64,000 nucleotides of DNA from Trebouxia sp. TZW2008 (Eukaryota > Chlorophyta > Trebouxiophyceae > Trebouxiales > Trebouxiaceae): assembly GCA_002118135.1 (NCBI GenBank), contig BDIU01000480.1:1-64000 (forward strand), written 5' to 3'. The notes under the pieces are model-generated. The model did not search any database, had not been told where the DNA came from, and was given only the letters and a program-made list of their open reading frames with translations. A program made the position numbers and the translations under genes. Shown in pieces: positions 45,601-56,324 of the stretch (within the stretch, counting starts at the first letter, position 1; each line of letters begins with the position of its first letter).

Positions 45601-48600
45601 CAATGACGTTCTCATGCTGCGCTTCTCAGGCAGTCCGGATTGACCAAAGGGGTGACCAGCAAGAAGAAGAGCAAGGCTAGAGAACAGGAGGCAGCAATAC
45701 AAGCTGCTTGGAGGGCTGCAGAGGCAGACGCAGCAGCCAGTGCTTTTTTAGTTGCCGGTATTGCTGGTGGCGATGCGCATCATAATTTGAAGTGACATGT
45801 TCATGTCTGCGCTTCACAGGCAGTCCAGATTGACCAAAGGGTGACCAGCAAAAAGAAGAGCAAGGCCAAAGAGCAGGAGGCAGCCATCCAAGCTGCCCAG
45901 AGGGCTGCAGAGGCAGACGCAGCAGCCAGTGTGACAGTGAAGGTATACAGTGTCAACGAGACTGGGGCTTCAGTCAGCCTAGAGTGCTCTCAGATAGACC
46001 TGGCAGGGCAGCGCCCTACAGCCCTGCATGGAGGTGCCCTGCTGGGTGTTGCTGTGGGCAGACACATGCGATCAGGTAAGCCCAAGTGTCACAATTCCAG
46101 TTGCATTGTCTTCAACCTGCATTGCTGCTAAGCAGTTGTGCACTGCATCTCATTATCATGGCACTGTGATATTCAAGATGTACGGCGTCAATGTCATTAG
46201 GGCTTCATTCAGCCTAGAGTGCTCCCAGATAGACCTGGCAGGGCAGCGCCCCACAGCCCTGCATGCAGGTGCCCTGCTGGGTGTTACTGTGAGCAGACAA
46301 ATCAGATCAGGTAAGCCCAAGCTGTCAACTCCAGCTGACTTTCCTGACCCTGACAGTGTACGTGAATGCAAGACCGCAGTGCACACTTGCTCAGCAGCTA
46401 TGCAGCCAGAAGGAGAAATGCAGCCAGCAGAGCAACACAGTCTAGTGCATGTTAATGATACATGCCATACAGCGTTTGTCTGACAATCAAGTACATTGGT
46501 CATGCAGAGTTCACATTACCATGATATAGCCTGTCTCGTGCATTGCTGGTGAAGCACAGCTGCCAAAATCAGAGATCAGCGCTGCAGCCTCCAAGCTGTC
46601 GCAGGAAGCCTGATGCAAAACAGGAAGGGTTAACGTTGACACTGGAGACATTGCACATGCTGCAATGCTATCATCCTCCGTTCATGTATACAGCGGGCAT
46701 CACCAGCCGAACTGAACTGAATGCTGTGCAGGGTCCAGGAGCGGCCATGCAATGCAGTTCTATTCCTGGCAGAAGTTTGGGCCTGTGGGGTCACCCCTAG
46801 TGGAGCCCAAGTGGATTGAGTGGGACCCTGATGTCACTGTGGCCGCTTTGGCATACCCTGACAGCCTAGTGCTGTGCAGACTGAGACCGACCTTCAAGCC
46901 CATTGCTTCTCTCTCAACACAGGTACAGCTGCTCATGTTATCCTGACATACGCCATCACGGAGCTGCTCTTAGATGCAAAGGAGAAAACCCTCCACTGTT
47001 TTCAAAGAGCTGCAAAGAGCACATTGTACACGTCAGATGTTGCAACTGCTAACATCAACATGATGCGAGCTGAGGCAGGGCTGTGCACAAAACACGACCT
47101 GAAGACCTTCATGATTGGATTTACAGTACACAACACGCGCGTGAGTTGTTGGGGGTTTGGGTTTGTGTGTCATATGATCCCTGCATGCACCTTCACAGCA
47201 TAGAGCATGCTCATGCGATAGTGAGCTTGAGTTCCATGGTGCAGTGTGCAAATGTTGCATGGCATCGCTCATCATATGCTCAACATACGCTCAAGACCCC
47301 ATGGCTGCTGTTGCAGGAGGCCTTGTCAGGAGTGTGGTCTCGGCATCAGCTATTCGTGGCCACCCACACTGGTCTGCACTGCATCTTTGTTGCAGCCCAC
47401 CCAGACTCCCCGCAGCCCTTCCTGGACGTAAGCTGGCACAAGATCTCCATGTGCTCTTGTTGTACACACCGTCTGTACCAACAGTTAGACTACGCGTGTG
47501 TGACATGTTGGTAGCCGTCAGTTGCTTGTTCACCACAGGAAACTGCTGATCTTGCATATGTGTGTCAGCCCTTAGCACTGCTTGTTGACTTTGAGGGCCT
47601 CTCAGCAATAAAGGCAAGCAGCAAACACCCATGCACTGCCAGTCTTCCAGCAGCTAATCTGACTTGGTAGGCATGCTGAAATTTATTGCACAGATGACAA
47701 CAGACGCTCTGACATCTTTTCTGCTCCTGGCTGCAGGTCATTAAGCTGGCCTCCATACAGGGTGGCATAGTATCAGAGCTGACAGCTGCTGCCCAGCCAA
47801 CAGCAGCGCTGCCATCAGAAGCGCTGCAGTGTGCAGGTGAGATACGTCACTGCAAGCCTCTGTATTTCCACCTGCTGTAGCTCACATTTGACTGCTGCCT
47901 TGCTGGAAGGTGGCCTCATGTGTGCAGCTGTCCCATACATTGTCTGCATACCCAGGCTGTTAGTTTTCTGTGCGGTACAAGCATGGCTTGTGGATACTTG
48001 GTCTGCAAATAAGTGGCTGCTTGCACTTGAGCATTGGTCCTCGCCTTCCCTTCCACTACGATTAATTTGAGATGTTGAGGTCTAAAATGGCTCCATCAGG
48101 TTCCATCCATCAATGAGTTTCTCAGCATCAGGTGCAAACGCTCTTGTCATAAACTGCTTTTGCTGCTGCTTAGGCCCAGTGGTAAGGGTGGGCATCAGGT
48201 GGGGCAGCCTATGGCTGGTGGATGCTCAGGGGCAGCCCTTTGTGGTGCCTGTAAACCTTGCTGTTGCCATTGCTCTGACTTGCAAGCTGCAAAACAATGC
48301 AAAAGACTGATGTGATTGTGGTGATGCTCAGGCCCAGTGGTGGTGGTGGTGGGCATCAGGGAGGTCAGCTTGTGGCTGGCGGACGCCCGGGGGCAGCCTT
48401 TTGTGATGCCTGCAAATCCTTCTGTTGACATTGCTCCAATCTGCAAGCTGCAAACAGTTGTTGCAGCTTGGTGTGACATAGCCCTGATGTGCTACTTTTG
48501 ATGCTCAGGCCCAGTAGTGGTGGTGGGCATTAGGGAGGGCAGCCTATGGCTGGTGGATGCTCAGGGGCAGCCCTTTGTGGTGCCTGTGAACCACCCAGGC

Positions 48601-51600
48601 CTCAAGGCACGATGCCTCTCAGCTCAAGGGGACAGCCAGGCCGCCAGGCTGCTGGCTGAGAGAGGTCTGTCATGCTGTCTGTGTGGAGCCTTGATGGCAT
48701 TCCTGTACAGCTGTCAAGCAATGCCACGTAACTCTGTACAATTGCTTTGCACAATTACTTGGGTGTCTTCATAATCAGAATGCGCAGATGCCTCACTAGA
48801 CTGCAACAACGCACGCAATGAGCTACACCACATGGAACATGTTGGAATACTGATGCACGAGGCATTGCTCACAAGCCATTGCATGTCATCAGGCAGGCCA
48901 TACAGACCGCCCTCTTGGTTTTGAGCCCGTTTTGAAGTATTTTGTAGCCTTGTCAACAGCTTCAGTTGCTGTATTCCAATGCATGTGCTTGTGCAGATGT
49001 GTGGAGGCAGCACCATGATGAGCTGGCTGACTTCATGGCAGCCATGGCACCAGATGGCGCAGCCCAGGCTGTCAACCTGACAGGCCTCACTCTAAAGGGA
49101 GAAATGGCCATGGCACTGCGTCTTGGACAGTACAGGTCAACCTCCCTGCTTCCACATACATCACATGCTGTTGGGTGAATGATTTCAGCAATGTCAGGAC
49201 GTATGAAATGCATACTTTGTTGTGGTGCATGGCCGGTTGCACCCTCAAGGGAGAGATGGCCATGGCACTGCGCCTTGGACAGTACAGGTCAATTGCCCTG
49301 CTTCCACATACATCACATTCAGTTGGCACACACGCTCTGTGATACCAGGACATTTGATCTGCATGTATGGCTGGGGTCCATGGCTGGCGCAACTAGTCTA
49401 TCGGCAACCTGTATACACAATTTGCCTGCAGCTTTTGACTCTTCACACTCCAAGATAAGCTCACAAACTTTGCATGCGCTTGTTCTTGCTGAAGCACACA
49501 ATTTCAGCCTTCATGTTGGCACAGTCCTTGCTCCAAAACGTCAAGCATGTCATGTGGCCCCGTTTGCTTGGCAGCTGTGATGCTGTAGGCGAGCCCTATA
49601 CTGCTTGTAGGCCTTGGCAATGGGGCCTGAGGTTGGGATCACCCTGAATGTCAATGTGAGTACCTGTTTCAGGCAGATGGCATGTTCCCTGACAAATGCA
49701 CTAATGCAGGCGGGCCTTGAATTGTCTGGAAGCCTTGGCAAAAGGGGCAGAAGACAGGGCCACCCTAAATGTTTTCCCTCGCTGGCATGACCACGGCCTA
49801 GAAGCTGCCCAGGGCGGATTTGGCAACAGGGGACAGCAGCGTGGGTTCTCTGTTCTAACGCATGTGAATGCAAAGCTGGCCCAAAGCGTGCTTGAGCGAT
49901 GCAATGTTGTATGAACGGCATTGAGGCATCTAAGCATTTTCGCTGACCTGTCAGTTGTCAAGATCAGGGCACAGGTTCTGCAGCAGATTGGGGTTTGTGC
50001 AAACATGCAATCAAGGTTGATGATGCTTTGCTGCTGTGCTTTGCACCAGACCCTCTCATTATACCCTGTCTTATGTAGCAGGCCCCCAGTTGTCGCTATT
50101 GTTGTGAGCAAGTGGGTGGTCGCTTCTTGAGGCAGGGGGACTATGAAGTCAGTGGTGGGAATCACAACAGCAAGTCATCAATACATGTGGTTGCATCTTT
50201 GCACAATAGACAAGCCCATACATCCATCTGTTCAAGCCTGTGCGCTTCTGAAACCATGATCTGAAAACCCAGTCACCAATTATCAAATTGCCATTTTACC
50301 TTGTGTTCAATATTGCAGCCCACCAAGCATATATGCCTGCCATGCTACGCATTTGCCTTTATAGCTTGGGAAGAGAGGCCGGTGCGTACGCAGATGAAGT
50401 ACTGCTGTGCATACCAGTGAGTCACCATACATAGTACTCAATACCCAACACATAATCTGCAATACATGGTATTTGACAATATGGATGACTGAGATGCAGT
50501 GCAAATTACAAAATATGTCGGCGCCACTATGTAGTACCTTACACACAAGAATTGCAGAATAACAATCACTGAAATGGAGAGTATGGCGACTGGTGCATAC
50601 ATCAAGCGCTCTGCAGATCTGAATATTGTGAGCTTTCCAAGCACAAACCAGCTCAACAGCTGCTGGCCAGGTTGTATCTAGTGTGGCTCTTCCATTTGAA
50701 ACAGCACTCCTGTGTATCACAACAGTCACAGTGACAGCAGCCTGTCAGCGCTTGCAGCAAGCTGCTTTGAGCTGCAGCAAAGCTGCAGTTGCACGCGGGA
50801 TGTGCTATTTGCTTGATTGATTTGACACCTGTGCCCGCGCAAACGCGAGGTAGGTAGCAGGTATGCCTCACGCTGTTCCTGTAGGCTATACAGCAGGCTT
50901 GTGGCATCACTGGGATATGCTTAGTTGTGGTGTGTTCATGCAGCCTGGTTGCCAGGGCAGTCCATGGGCCTCACTCCACCAGGCCTAGAGTCCCTGCAGG
51001 CAGGAGGGGCTTTGCCAGAGGGCCTCTTTGCAGGAGATGCCCCTGCTGGACACACCTCAAATGGTAAACTGGACTGACCATGCGCTCGTTTTTGCATCTT
51101 GCCTGCTCTTGGTGGCTCACGCGACGCTGGCTGCAGTTCACAAATCTTGCTGCGCTGGCTGAGTGACACAGCAATCTCTGGAAGGGCAGGTTGCACACTG
51201 TTACCCTGTCCATCCGCAGGCAGTCTATGCAAGGAATTTATTCACAACTTCAAGTTGGGTGCTCACTTGCCTCGTAGGTGATAGGCACAAAACTTGATCT
51301 GCAGCGTAAGGTCCTGCAGCTGCTTGAAGGTCCCTCTGTCTGTTGTCATGTCCTTGATTGCGGCATGCCTTGCCTCAGCCTCCTGGACGATAAATGATGC
51401 ACTTGCTTTGTAACACCATCTCCCATCACTCCGCACACATACCGCAACTCAGCATACACAGTGCAACTCTGCAAGTATACAGCAACTTCTGTATGACACA
51501 TTGCTACTTTGTGTTGACAGGCTCAAGGCAGCCAGGCGCAGGGATAATCCCCTCCACTGGTGGGTCTGGAGTGGATTGGGACGCCCCCCTAGCAGCTTTT

Positions 51601-53163
51601 GCCCCACTTCAGGTCAGCAGCTGCAGTCTGTTGCATTTACAACAGCACAGACATTGCTCAACAAAAGCTGTCTGTGCATTCCCTTTGATGTCACCAGTCC
51701 CAAAAGGCAGGATGTGGGTCACACACACCTAGAACCTGTGTACCTTGTGTAGTCCATTATAGATTTTGCCGCTTTTTTGCCACTAGTACTGTTGTTGTTT
51801 TTTCTGTCGTTCTTGATCACTTGCATGCAAGAGCTAGCTCTCTTTGCGCAATTGGCACAGCAAGATCCAATCGCTCAGGTCCTCTGACAACTCTGTGCTT
51901 TTGCAGGCAACTACATCCAGTTCCGCAGCAGCAATGTCCTTCTCAGAGCTGGGACATTTGAGTGGGGTACTCGACCAGGCCCAGCCTGACCCCTCCTCCC
52001 TGCCTTCTGCACCCCAGCTGAAGGCCAAGTCAGCTGTCGGAGCCTCTGCTGCCCAACGAGTGGCAGGGCTCGCTCCACAAGCCTTAGAGCTGATTGAGAA
52101 TGCTTTGGCAGCTGGCAGGCGAGGTGAGCATCCTCCTGACTATTTGCTGAGAATTGGTCTCCTGTGACGTCCATCTGCCTCTGCTGCACAGAGGGTGGCA
52201 GGTCTGGCTCAACAGGCCCTAAAGCTGATTCAAAATGCACTGGCAGCTGGTCGGCAAAGCAAGTCATGGAGATCTGGCCATGAGCTGAGAAGATGTGTTC
52301 TGCAATATCAACTTTCCTGTATGTGCGATCACTGAGTACTTCTGCATTGAACACCTGTCAGGTTGCACTCTACATGTAGCAGAGTCTGCTTGGTGTTGCA
52401 GACGCCACCCGCTGTACCTCTCTGGACCTTAACACACTGATGGCAATGCATGCATGCTTTGACAAGGCAGGAGACAGCACTCTGTCAGCACACACTTGCT
52501 TCCTGACCACTGCTTGGCAGCAGACAGCATGTATGACTTCAACTTTTGGGCTGCAGAAATCGCAGAAGCTGCTTTACGCATTCTTCTTCAAGCATCCAGC
52601 GCGCTACGACCAGCAGACTTGTCAGAAGTGCTGGTGCATTGTGCCAGACTGGAACTGAAAGAGGACATCAACTCCTTTGCTCAGAGGCTGACTACAGACT
52701 CAAACTCTGCTGTCAATCCAGCAGTGCCAGCGCTGGCTGCGATGCTTGCCAACAACCAGGATGTAGCACGTGCCTGTTTTGAATCCTCAGGTATGTGCTG
52801 TGGCTTTCTAAATTTGCTATGCTGATTGCTTGAGATCTGCTGCCAAAAGATTTCTCATTGACAAGCAAGGGCATCTTGACAGTTGCCAATACGTATGCTG
52901 TTGTTCACTGTATCACATCTAGTAGAAAGTGCCAACAGTGATTCTGTGGCTTGGTGCAACAGTTTCCAAAATGCGCATGACTAAGGTGTCATGCTTCAAC
53001 TTCACATGGGTCGCTGTGTCATGCAGGGATGGTGAATGCCTCAGCAGTGTACACCCATGCGTGGCGGGGCGGTAACGCAATGGCATCTCTGCAAGACTGG
53101 GCTGCTGCTCTGACCAAAGCAAACAGTCCAAATTTACATATCAATGTAGTGCCTGCTGCATAG
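39642..53163 (+). CDS. TWD40-1: WD40-repeat subunit of the TPLATE/TSET adaptor complex (TWD40-1-like)
   Basis: A very long split gene starting MSSSIDFKAFKASNEK (exon 39642-39696) and continuing in frame into VHLVDFHPVQPWLG and GKITVWNW (exon from 39742), the first WD40 blade. Later exons give WLVVACDTKLLMHDL, AVGTATGQILIISV, SSSMDGNIVVWD, LTMKAHADGVL, NRTMVWDTATW and QIACHSLQPHLVAVAANAG (first propeller), then CSIVWPEARRYAVY with AWAGASSTYAVL, a lysine/alanine-rich coil (TSKKKSKAKEQEAAIQAA), GQRPTALHGGALLGV, FYSWQKFGPVG, VWSRHQLFVATHTGLHCIF and VGIREGSLWLVDAQGQPF, followed by a helical tail (HHDELADFMAAMAP, SMYDFNFWAAEIAEAALRIL, GNAMASLQDWAAALTK). This order matches the plant TWD40 proteins, which build the TPLATE complex for clathrin-mediated endocytosis at the plasma membrane. 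Which plant paralogue is closer is from memory. Many exon edges are tandemly duplicated. Stop TAG 53161-53163. Confidence 0.88.
41470..41825. repeat. Duplicated exon end LTMKAHADGVL to LYLCSTG, TWD40 gene
   Basis: About 100 bp at 41477-41580 recur at 41730-41823 with few changes, both followed by a GC-type donor (AG/GCGAGT and AG/GCAAGC). The first is continuous with the preceding exon sequence. Confidence 0.92.
44150..44765. repeat. Four- to five-copy array of the CSIVWPE exon start, period about 132 bp
   Basis: CATTGCAGGCACTGCAGTAC plus about 80 bp of exon recur near 44263, 44398, 44530 and 44661, with a remnant near 44163. Each has its own acceptor-like ATTGCAG. Only the last continues into DDWHKVDEESGTSVAWAG. 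Confidence 0.95.
45435..45935. repeat. Three-copy array of the lysine/alanine-rich exon, period about 190 bp
   Basis: GCAGTCCAGATTGACCAA with the following KKSKAKEQEAA and AAEADAAAS coding segment recurs near 45440, 45630 and 45820. The last continues into VKVYSVNETG. Confidence 0.95.
45930..46320. repeat. Duplicated exon end SLECSQIDLAGQRPTALH, TWD40 gene
   Basis: The segment at 45931-46080 recurs at 46161-46318, including the donor CAGGTAAGCCCAAG. The second copy lies in the intron. Confidence 0.92.
48170..48605. repeat. Three-copy array of the GSLWLVDAQGQPF exon start
   Basis: Copies begin near 48175, 48332 and 48510, each after an acceptor-like CTCAG or TTAG. The last one is continuous with HPGLKARCLSAQGD and the rest of the exon. 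Confidence 0.95.
49080..49325. repeat. Duplicated exon end LKGEMAMALRLGQYR plus donor
   Basis: The segment at 49084-49170 recurs at 49239-49325, including CAGTACAGGTCAA and the intronic CTTCCACATACATCACAT. Confidence 0.93.
49580..49775. repeat. Duplicated exon segment in the TWD40 tail
   Basis: A segment with GGCGGGCCTTGAATTG and AAGCCTTGGCAA (49708) resembles the one at 49583 (GGCGAGCCCTATACTG). Divergence is considerable. Confidence 0.7.
52040..52265. repeat. Duplicated exon segment AQRVAGLAPQALELIENAL
   Basis: The segment at 52048-52125 recurs at 52182-52257 (AQRVAGLAQQALKLIQNAL). Both are open. Confidence 0.92.
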
Positions 53164-53336
53164 GCAACACAAGTTGACGCCGCATGAATGGATACCGTAG
53201 AACTGTTGTATTGTTGCGCCTTTGCATGCTGCCAGTGTGCAGCCACTATGCTCTTGCTCAAACATCAGGGTGAATATTCTGTCTGGACATCATAAGTGCT
53301 TGTGGCAATTACGTGCTTGATCGCTGTACTTGCTGA

Positions 53337-54429
53337 TCACTTGCAGAACTTGTCTGCCTTGACTGCCGCACGCATGTCCAGCCGCTCAGAAGCATTCACA
53401 CCGGTGGGGTTTGTCTTGTACCCTGAAAAAAGACATACTGTGTCAAGCCTGGCAAGGTGCTTTCTACAACACATAGTTCTAGAATTTGACATGTAAATGC
53501 AGACCAGAGTGGCATGGACACACAAAATGAACCAGAATGTAAGCCTAGGTAAGTGGCATCAGAATAGTGTTGTCTGAGTCTTGACTGGACATTGCTGGTT
53601 GCTGCTTTCAAAAAGCAGCAATCCCCGGATCTATAAACAGAGACTCTTGTTATGATGCTTGACGACATAGACTTTTCTGTTTCGTTTCCAGAAGAGATAC
53701 CTACTTACCGTGTAGCACTTCTGGAGCAGGCCTGTACCCTGAGCCCCATGGCGTTGTCTTGGACTTACCAGCCTGCAATCAGGCAGCAAAAGTCATTTCA
53801 GCACAATTTATTGCACTCCGCTGCAACTGTTATGCATGAAAAAGGAGAGTCCACGCTGTTAGGCATCAACATGGGAGCCTCTGTCTACAGCGGCAGCCCA
53901 CAAATGTCATGCAATGCCACTGCAGATTTCCAAGCCTGGCATCAGGATTACGATTTTGATGTGCACCTGTGCTCGCTCTATTTCTGGCGCAAACTCCTGC
54001 TCGTATGTCTTGCCACTTTGGACAGACACAGCTGTGGGGTCCAACTTTTTGCCAGCTGCAGTTGCATACAAGCAGCATCAGCAGAGCACACAACAGTAGT
54101 TGATGCAGTACATGCAGCCTTGCTGAAGGAGATTTCACATAGTTCTGGCAGTACTTTATGAGTGTATAAAGCAATACCCACAGCAGCAGCAATGCTGACA
54201 CAGCTATACAGGTGAAGACACTTGTGCCTATGACATGACAGTGCATGAGTGCAAGAGCAAGCTTACTGGTAGTGGTTGGTCCAGCCTTGCCTTCCTGAGG
54301 GCCTGCTTCTTGCGCGTCTGCCAATGTGTCAACCTCAGGCGCTTTGCTCTTTTTCTTCTTTTTCTTTTTCTCTATCCAAGGGGTGCCGCCTTTGAGGTTA
54401 AGCTTAAGCTTCCCGCTCTCCACAGGCAT
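53337..54429 (-). CDS. Small lysine-rich nuclear protein, FAM32A-like
   Basis: Four exons (54267-54429, 53967-54055, 53709-53772, 53337-53422) join exactly to 402 nt, 133 residues. The start MPVESGKLKLNLKGG followed by a seven-lysine run (EKKKKKKKSK) resembles FAM32A-type proteins. The rest reads GKKLDPTAVSVQSGKTYEQEF, then KTTPWGSGYRPAPEVLHGYK and ends ERLDMRAAVKADKFCK, which I recall from conserved plant and algal members of unknown function. Human FAM32A is associated with the spliceosome; a role in RNA processing here would be inference. The gene lies tail to tail with the TWD40 gene (173 bp between stops) and diverges from KTI12. Introns 2 and 3 each contain a copy of the short hairpin element. 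Confidence 0.8.
53620..53695 (-). repeat. Short interspersed hairpin element, copy 5
   Basis: On the minus strand GGAAACGAAACAGAAAA precedes GTCTATGTCGTCAAGCATCA and AGAGTCTCTGTTTATAGATCC. It lies in intron 3 of the FAM32A-like gene. Confidence 0.75.
53837..53903 (+). repeat. Short interspersed hairpin element, copy 6
   Basis: GAAAAAGGAGA precedes GTCCACGCTGTTAGGCATCA and GGAGCCTCTGTCTACAGCGG. It lies in intron 2 of the FAM32A-like gene, inverted relative to copy 5. Confidence 0.75.
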
Positions 54430-54773
54430 GCTCAGCGGCAGGTCGAGCGCATCTGACAGAAGCTTGCCAACCAAGCCAAGCTTCACGCACTGGAAGTCGC
54501 TCTGAAAGACGTTCTGAACAGGGCAAACGCGATCTGCGCCGACGATGTGATCGAGATGCCAGCCCTCTGGCCGATTATCCTGATGTAGCGTTCAGCGTTG
54601 CGGTATTTAACGATCACAGTTGTTATTGATCACAGTTGTTATTGATCACAGTTTCAGCAGTCATGGTGGAAGCTGCAGGACCAAAGGGCTGCCGCCAGTA
54701 GCCCTCACTTTCAGAATTTGCAGTCAAGCAGAATTCGCATGTCCAGCATGAAGACTATGCTCGTCGTGAAATC
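54430..54773. promoter_or_regulatory. Divergent promoter, FAM32A-like gene / KTI12, with triple repeat
   Basis: CG-rich at 54480-54610. At 54612-54654 the 16-bp unit TGATCACAGTTGTTAT occurs about three times in tandem; the palindrome TGATCA is part of it. The position between two divergent starts makes it a candidate regulatory element. Confidence 0.5.
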
Positions 54774-55810
54774 ATGCCCCTAATCGTCTTGTGTGGCCAG
54801 CCAAGTTCTGGGAAGTCTATCGTTGCATCCGCCATTGCAGAGCAGCTGCGCTCACAAGGCAAAACCGTCACTCTGATCAGTGAGCAAACTCTGCAGCAGG
54901 ATAGGAACGACGCGTACAAAGGTATGTTGAGGGGCCACGCACTCTGGTTCTCGATTCTCACGGTGTGCGATAAACTCGTGACCACGCAGATTCAGCCAGC
55001 GAAAAGAAGCTAAGGGGTGGTCTCAAGGCAAACGCTGACAGGTGTCTGTCTAAGCATACCACAGTAATTCTCGACTCAATTAATGCTATCAAGGGATACA
55101 GGTCAGCGAGTCAACGATAGAAGCGCTGCTGAGCAGCAGCGCAAAGGAGTGATGAGGCAAAGCCTGTCTGCATTCTGTATAGGTATGAGCTCTGGTGCTT
55201 GGCGCGAGCAGCAGGCACAAAGTATTGTGTTGTGCATTGCGACATGCCAATAGAGACCGCAAGCCAGTGGAACCAAAGTAGAGATCCCAAAGATGCTTAC
55301 AGTGCAGCAACCTTTGATGACCTTGTGAGCAGATTTGAAAGACCGGATTCCAGAAATCGATGGGACAAGCCACTTTACACTGTCAATCCAGCATCTGGGG
55401 ACTTTGCCTCTCAAATCAACGACATCGTACTCACTATGACAGACACGCCCAATGCAGCAAGCAAGCAGCATGCTGCATCAGCAAACAGTGAGCTAGTCCC
55501 AACCAGTGCTACAAGCAACCCCGCTCTCTCAGCTACGAATCTTCTACACGAGGTAGACAAAGTTGCACAAGAGATCGTCAATGCTGTGAGTAGTGCCCAG
55601 ACTGCTGCTGCTGGAGGGCCTGCTGGTCAAGTGGCCCTAGGTCCTGGCATTGAACCCCTTGTGCTCCAGGAGCAAGTAACATTGCCAGAGTTGCGCAGGC
55701 ATAAAAGGGCATTTCTGAAACTTGCCACTCAAATACACAATAACAGAGTGCAAAGTGCACAAGATGCCAAACGAATGTTTGCTGACTACTTGAGGACGCA
55801 GTTGAAATAG
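54774..55810 (+). CDS. KTI12: KTI12, Elongator-associated P-loop protein
   Basis: Three exons (54774-54921, 54990-55101, 55183-55810) join to 888 nt, 295 residues. MPLIVLCGQPSSGKS is the P-loop at the very N-terminus, as in KTI12. EKKLRGGLKANADR, TVILDSINAIKGYRYELWC (Walker B region), ARAAGTKYCVVHCD and RFERPDSRNRWDKPL follow the family order. The C-terminal TLPELRRHKRAFLKLA and FADYLRTQLK end is also typical. KTI12 binds tRNA and the Elongator complex and supports wobble-uridine modification in the cytosol; the plant homologue is DRL1. Length is usual for the family. No anomaly is seen. Confidence 0.96.
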
Positions 55811-56324
55811 ATCCAGCAAGCGTGACATGAATGATGAAATGTTGCTTAAATAGCATAGCGTAGCTAGCTAAAATTCTCAATGCTCAGCAGTTTGAGTCAT
55901 TACTTCACTAACAATCTTTTGCTGAACAAGAGAGATGTAACCTACAACTTGCCACAAAGAAGTCGTTGCCAACTGTTATTTCGCTCTTGGTCACAGCCGG
56001 ACTTCGGAAGGCATCAGGCAAGCGAAACCATTATACCAATTGCAATAGCATGCAAGCAGACCAAAGTTTGAACTGGAGCTCTGTGTCCAACACAGATCTT
56101 GTGATAGTCTTGATGTCTTGGTGATCATGCAGGTTTCCTGACAGCCTTCACGCCCATCACAAAGCAGCCTGATGTACACACCCATCAGTATTTCGCTGTG
56201 GTAAAGCATTCACAGGGATTGAATGAAATCACTGCTACTGTACACAAATAGCAGCGGTGTCCAGCTGCAAGTCTGCACCTTGAGTAAGGTGTGATGTGGT
56301 TTGCACTCAAGTCTGCAAGTTGTG
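55811..56324. other. Convergent intergenic region
   Basis: 514 bp between the KTI12 stop and the stop of the minus-strand hydrolase gene. AT-rich, no gene recognised; it should contain both 3' UTRs. Confidence 0.5.
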
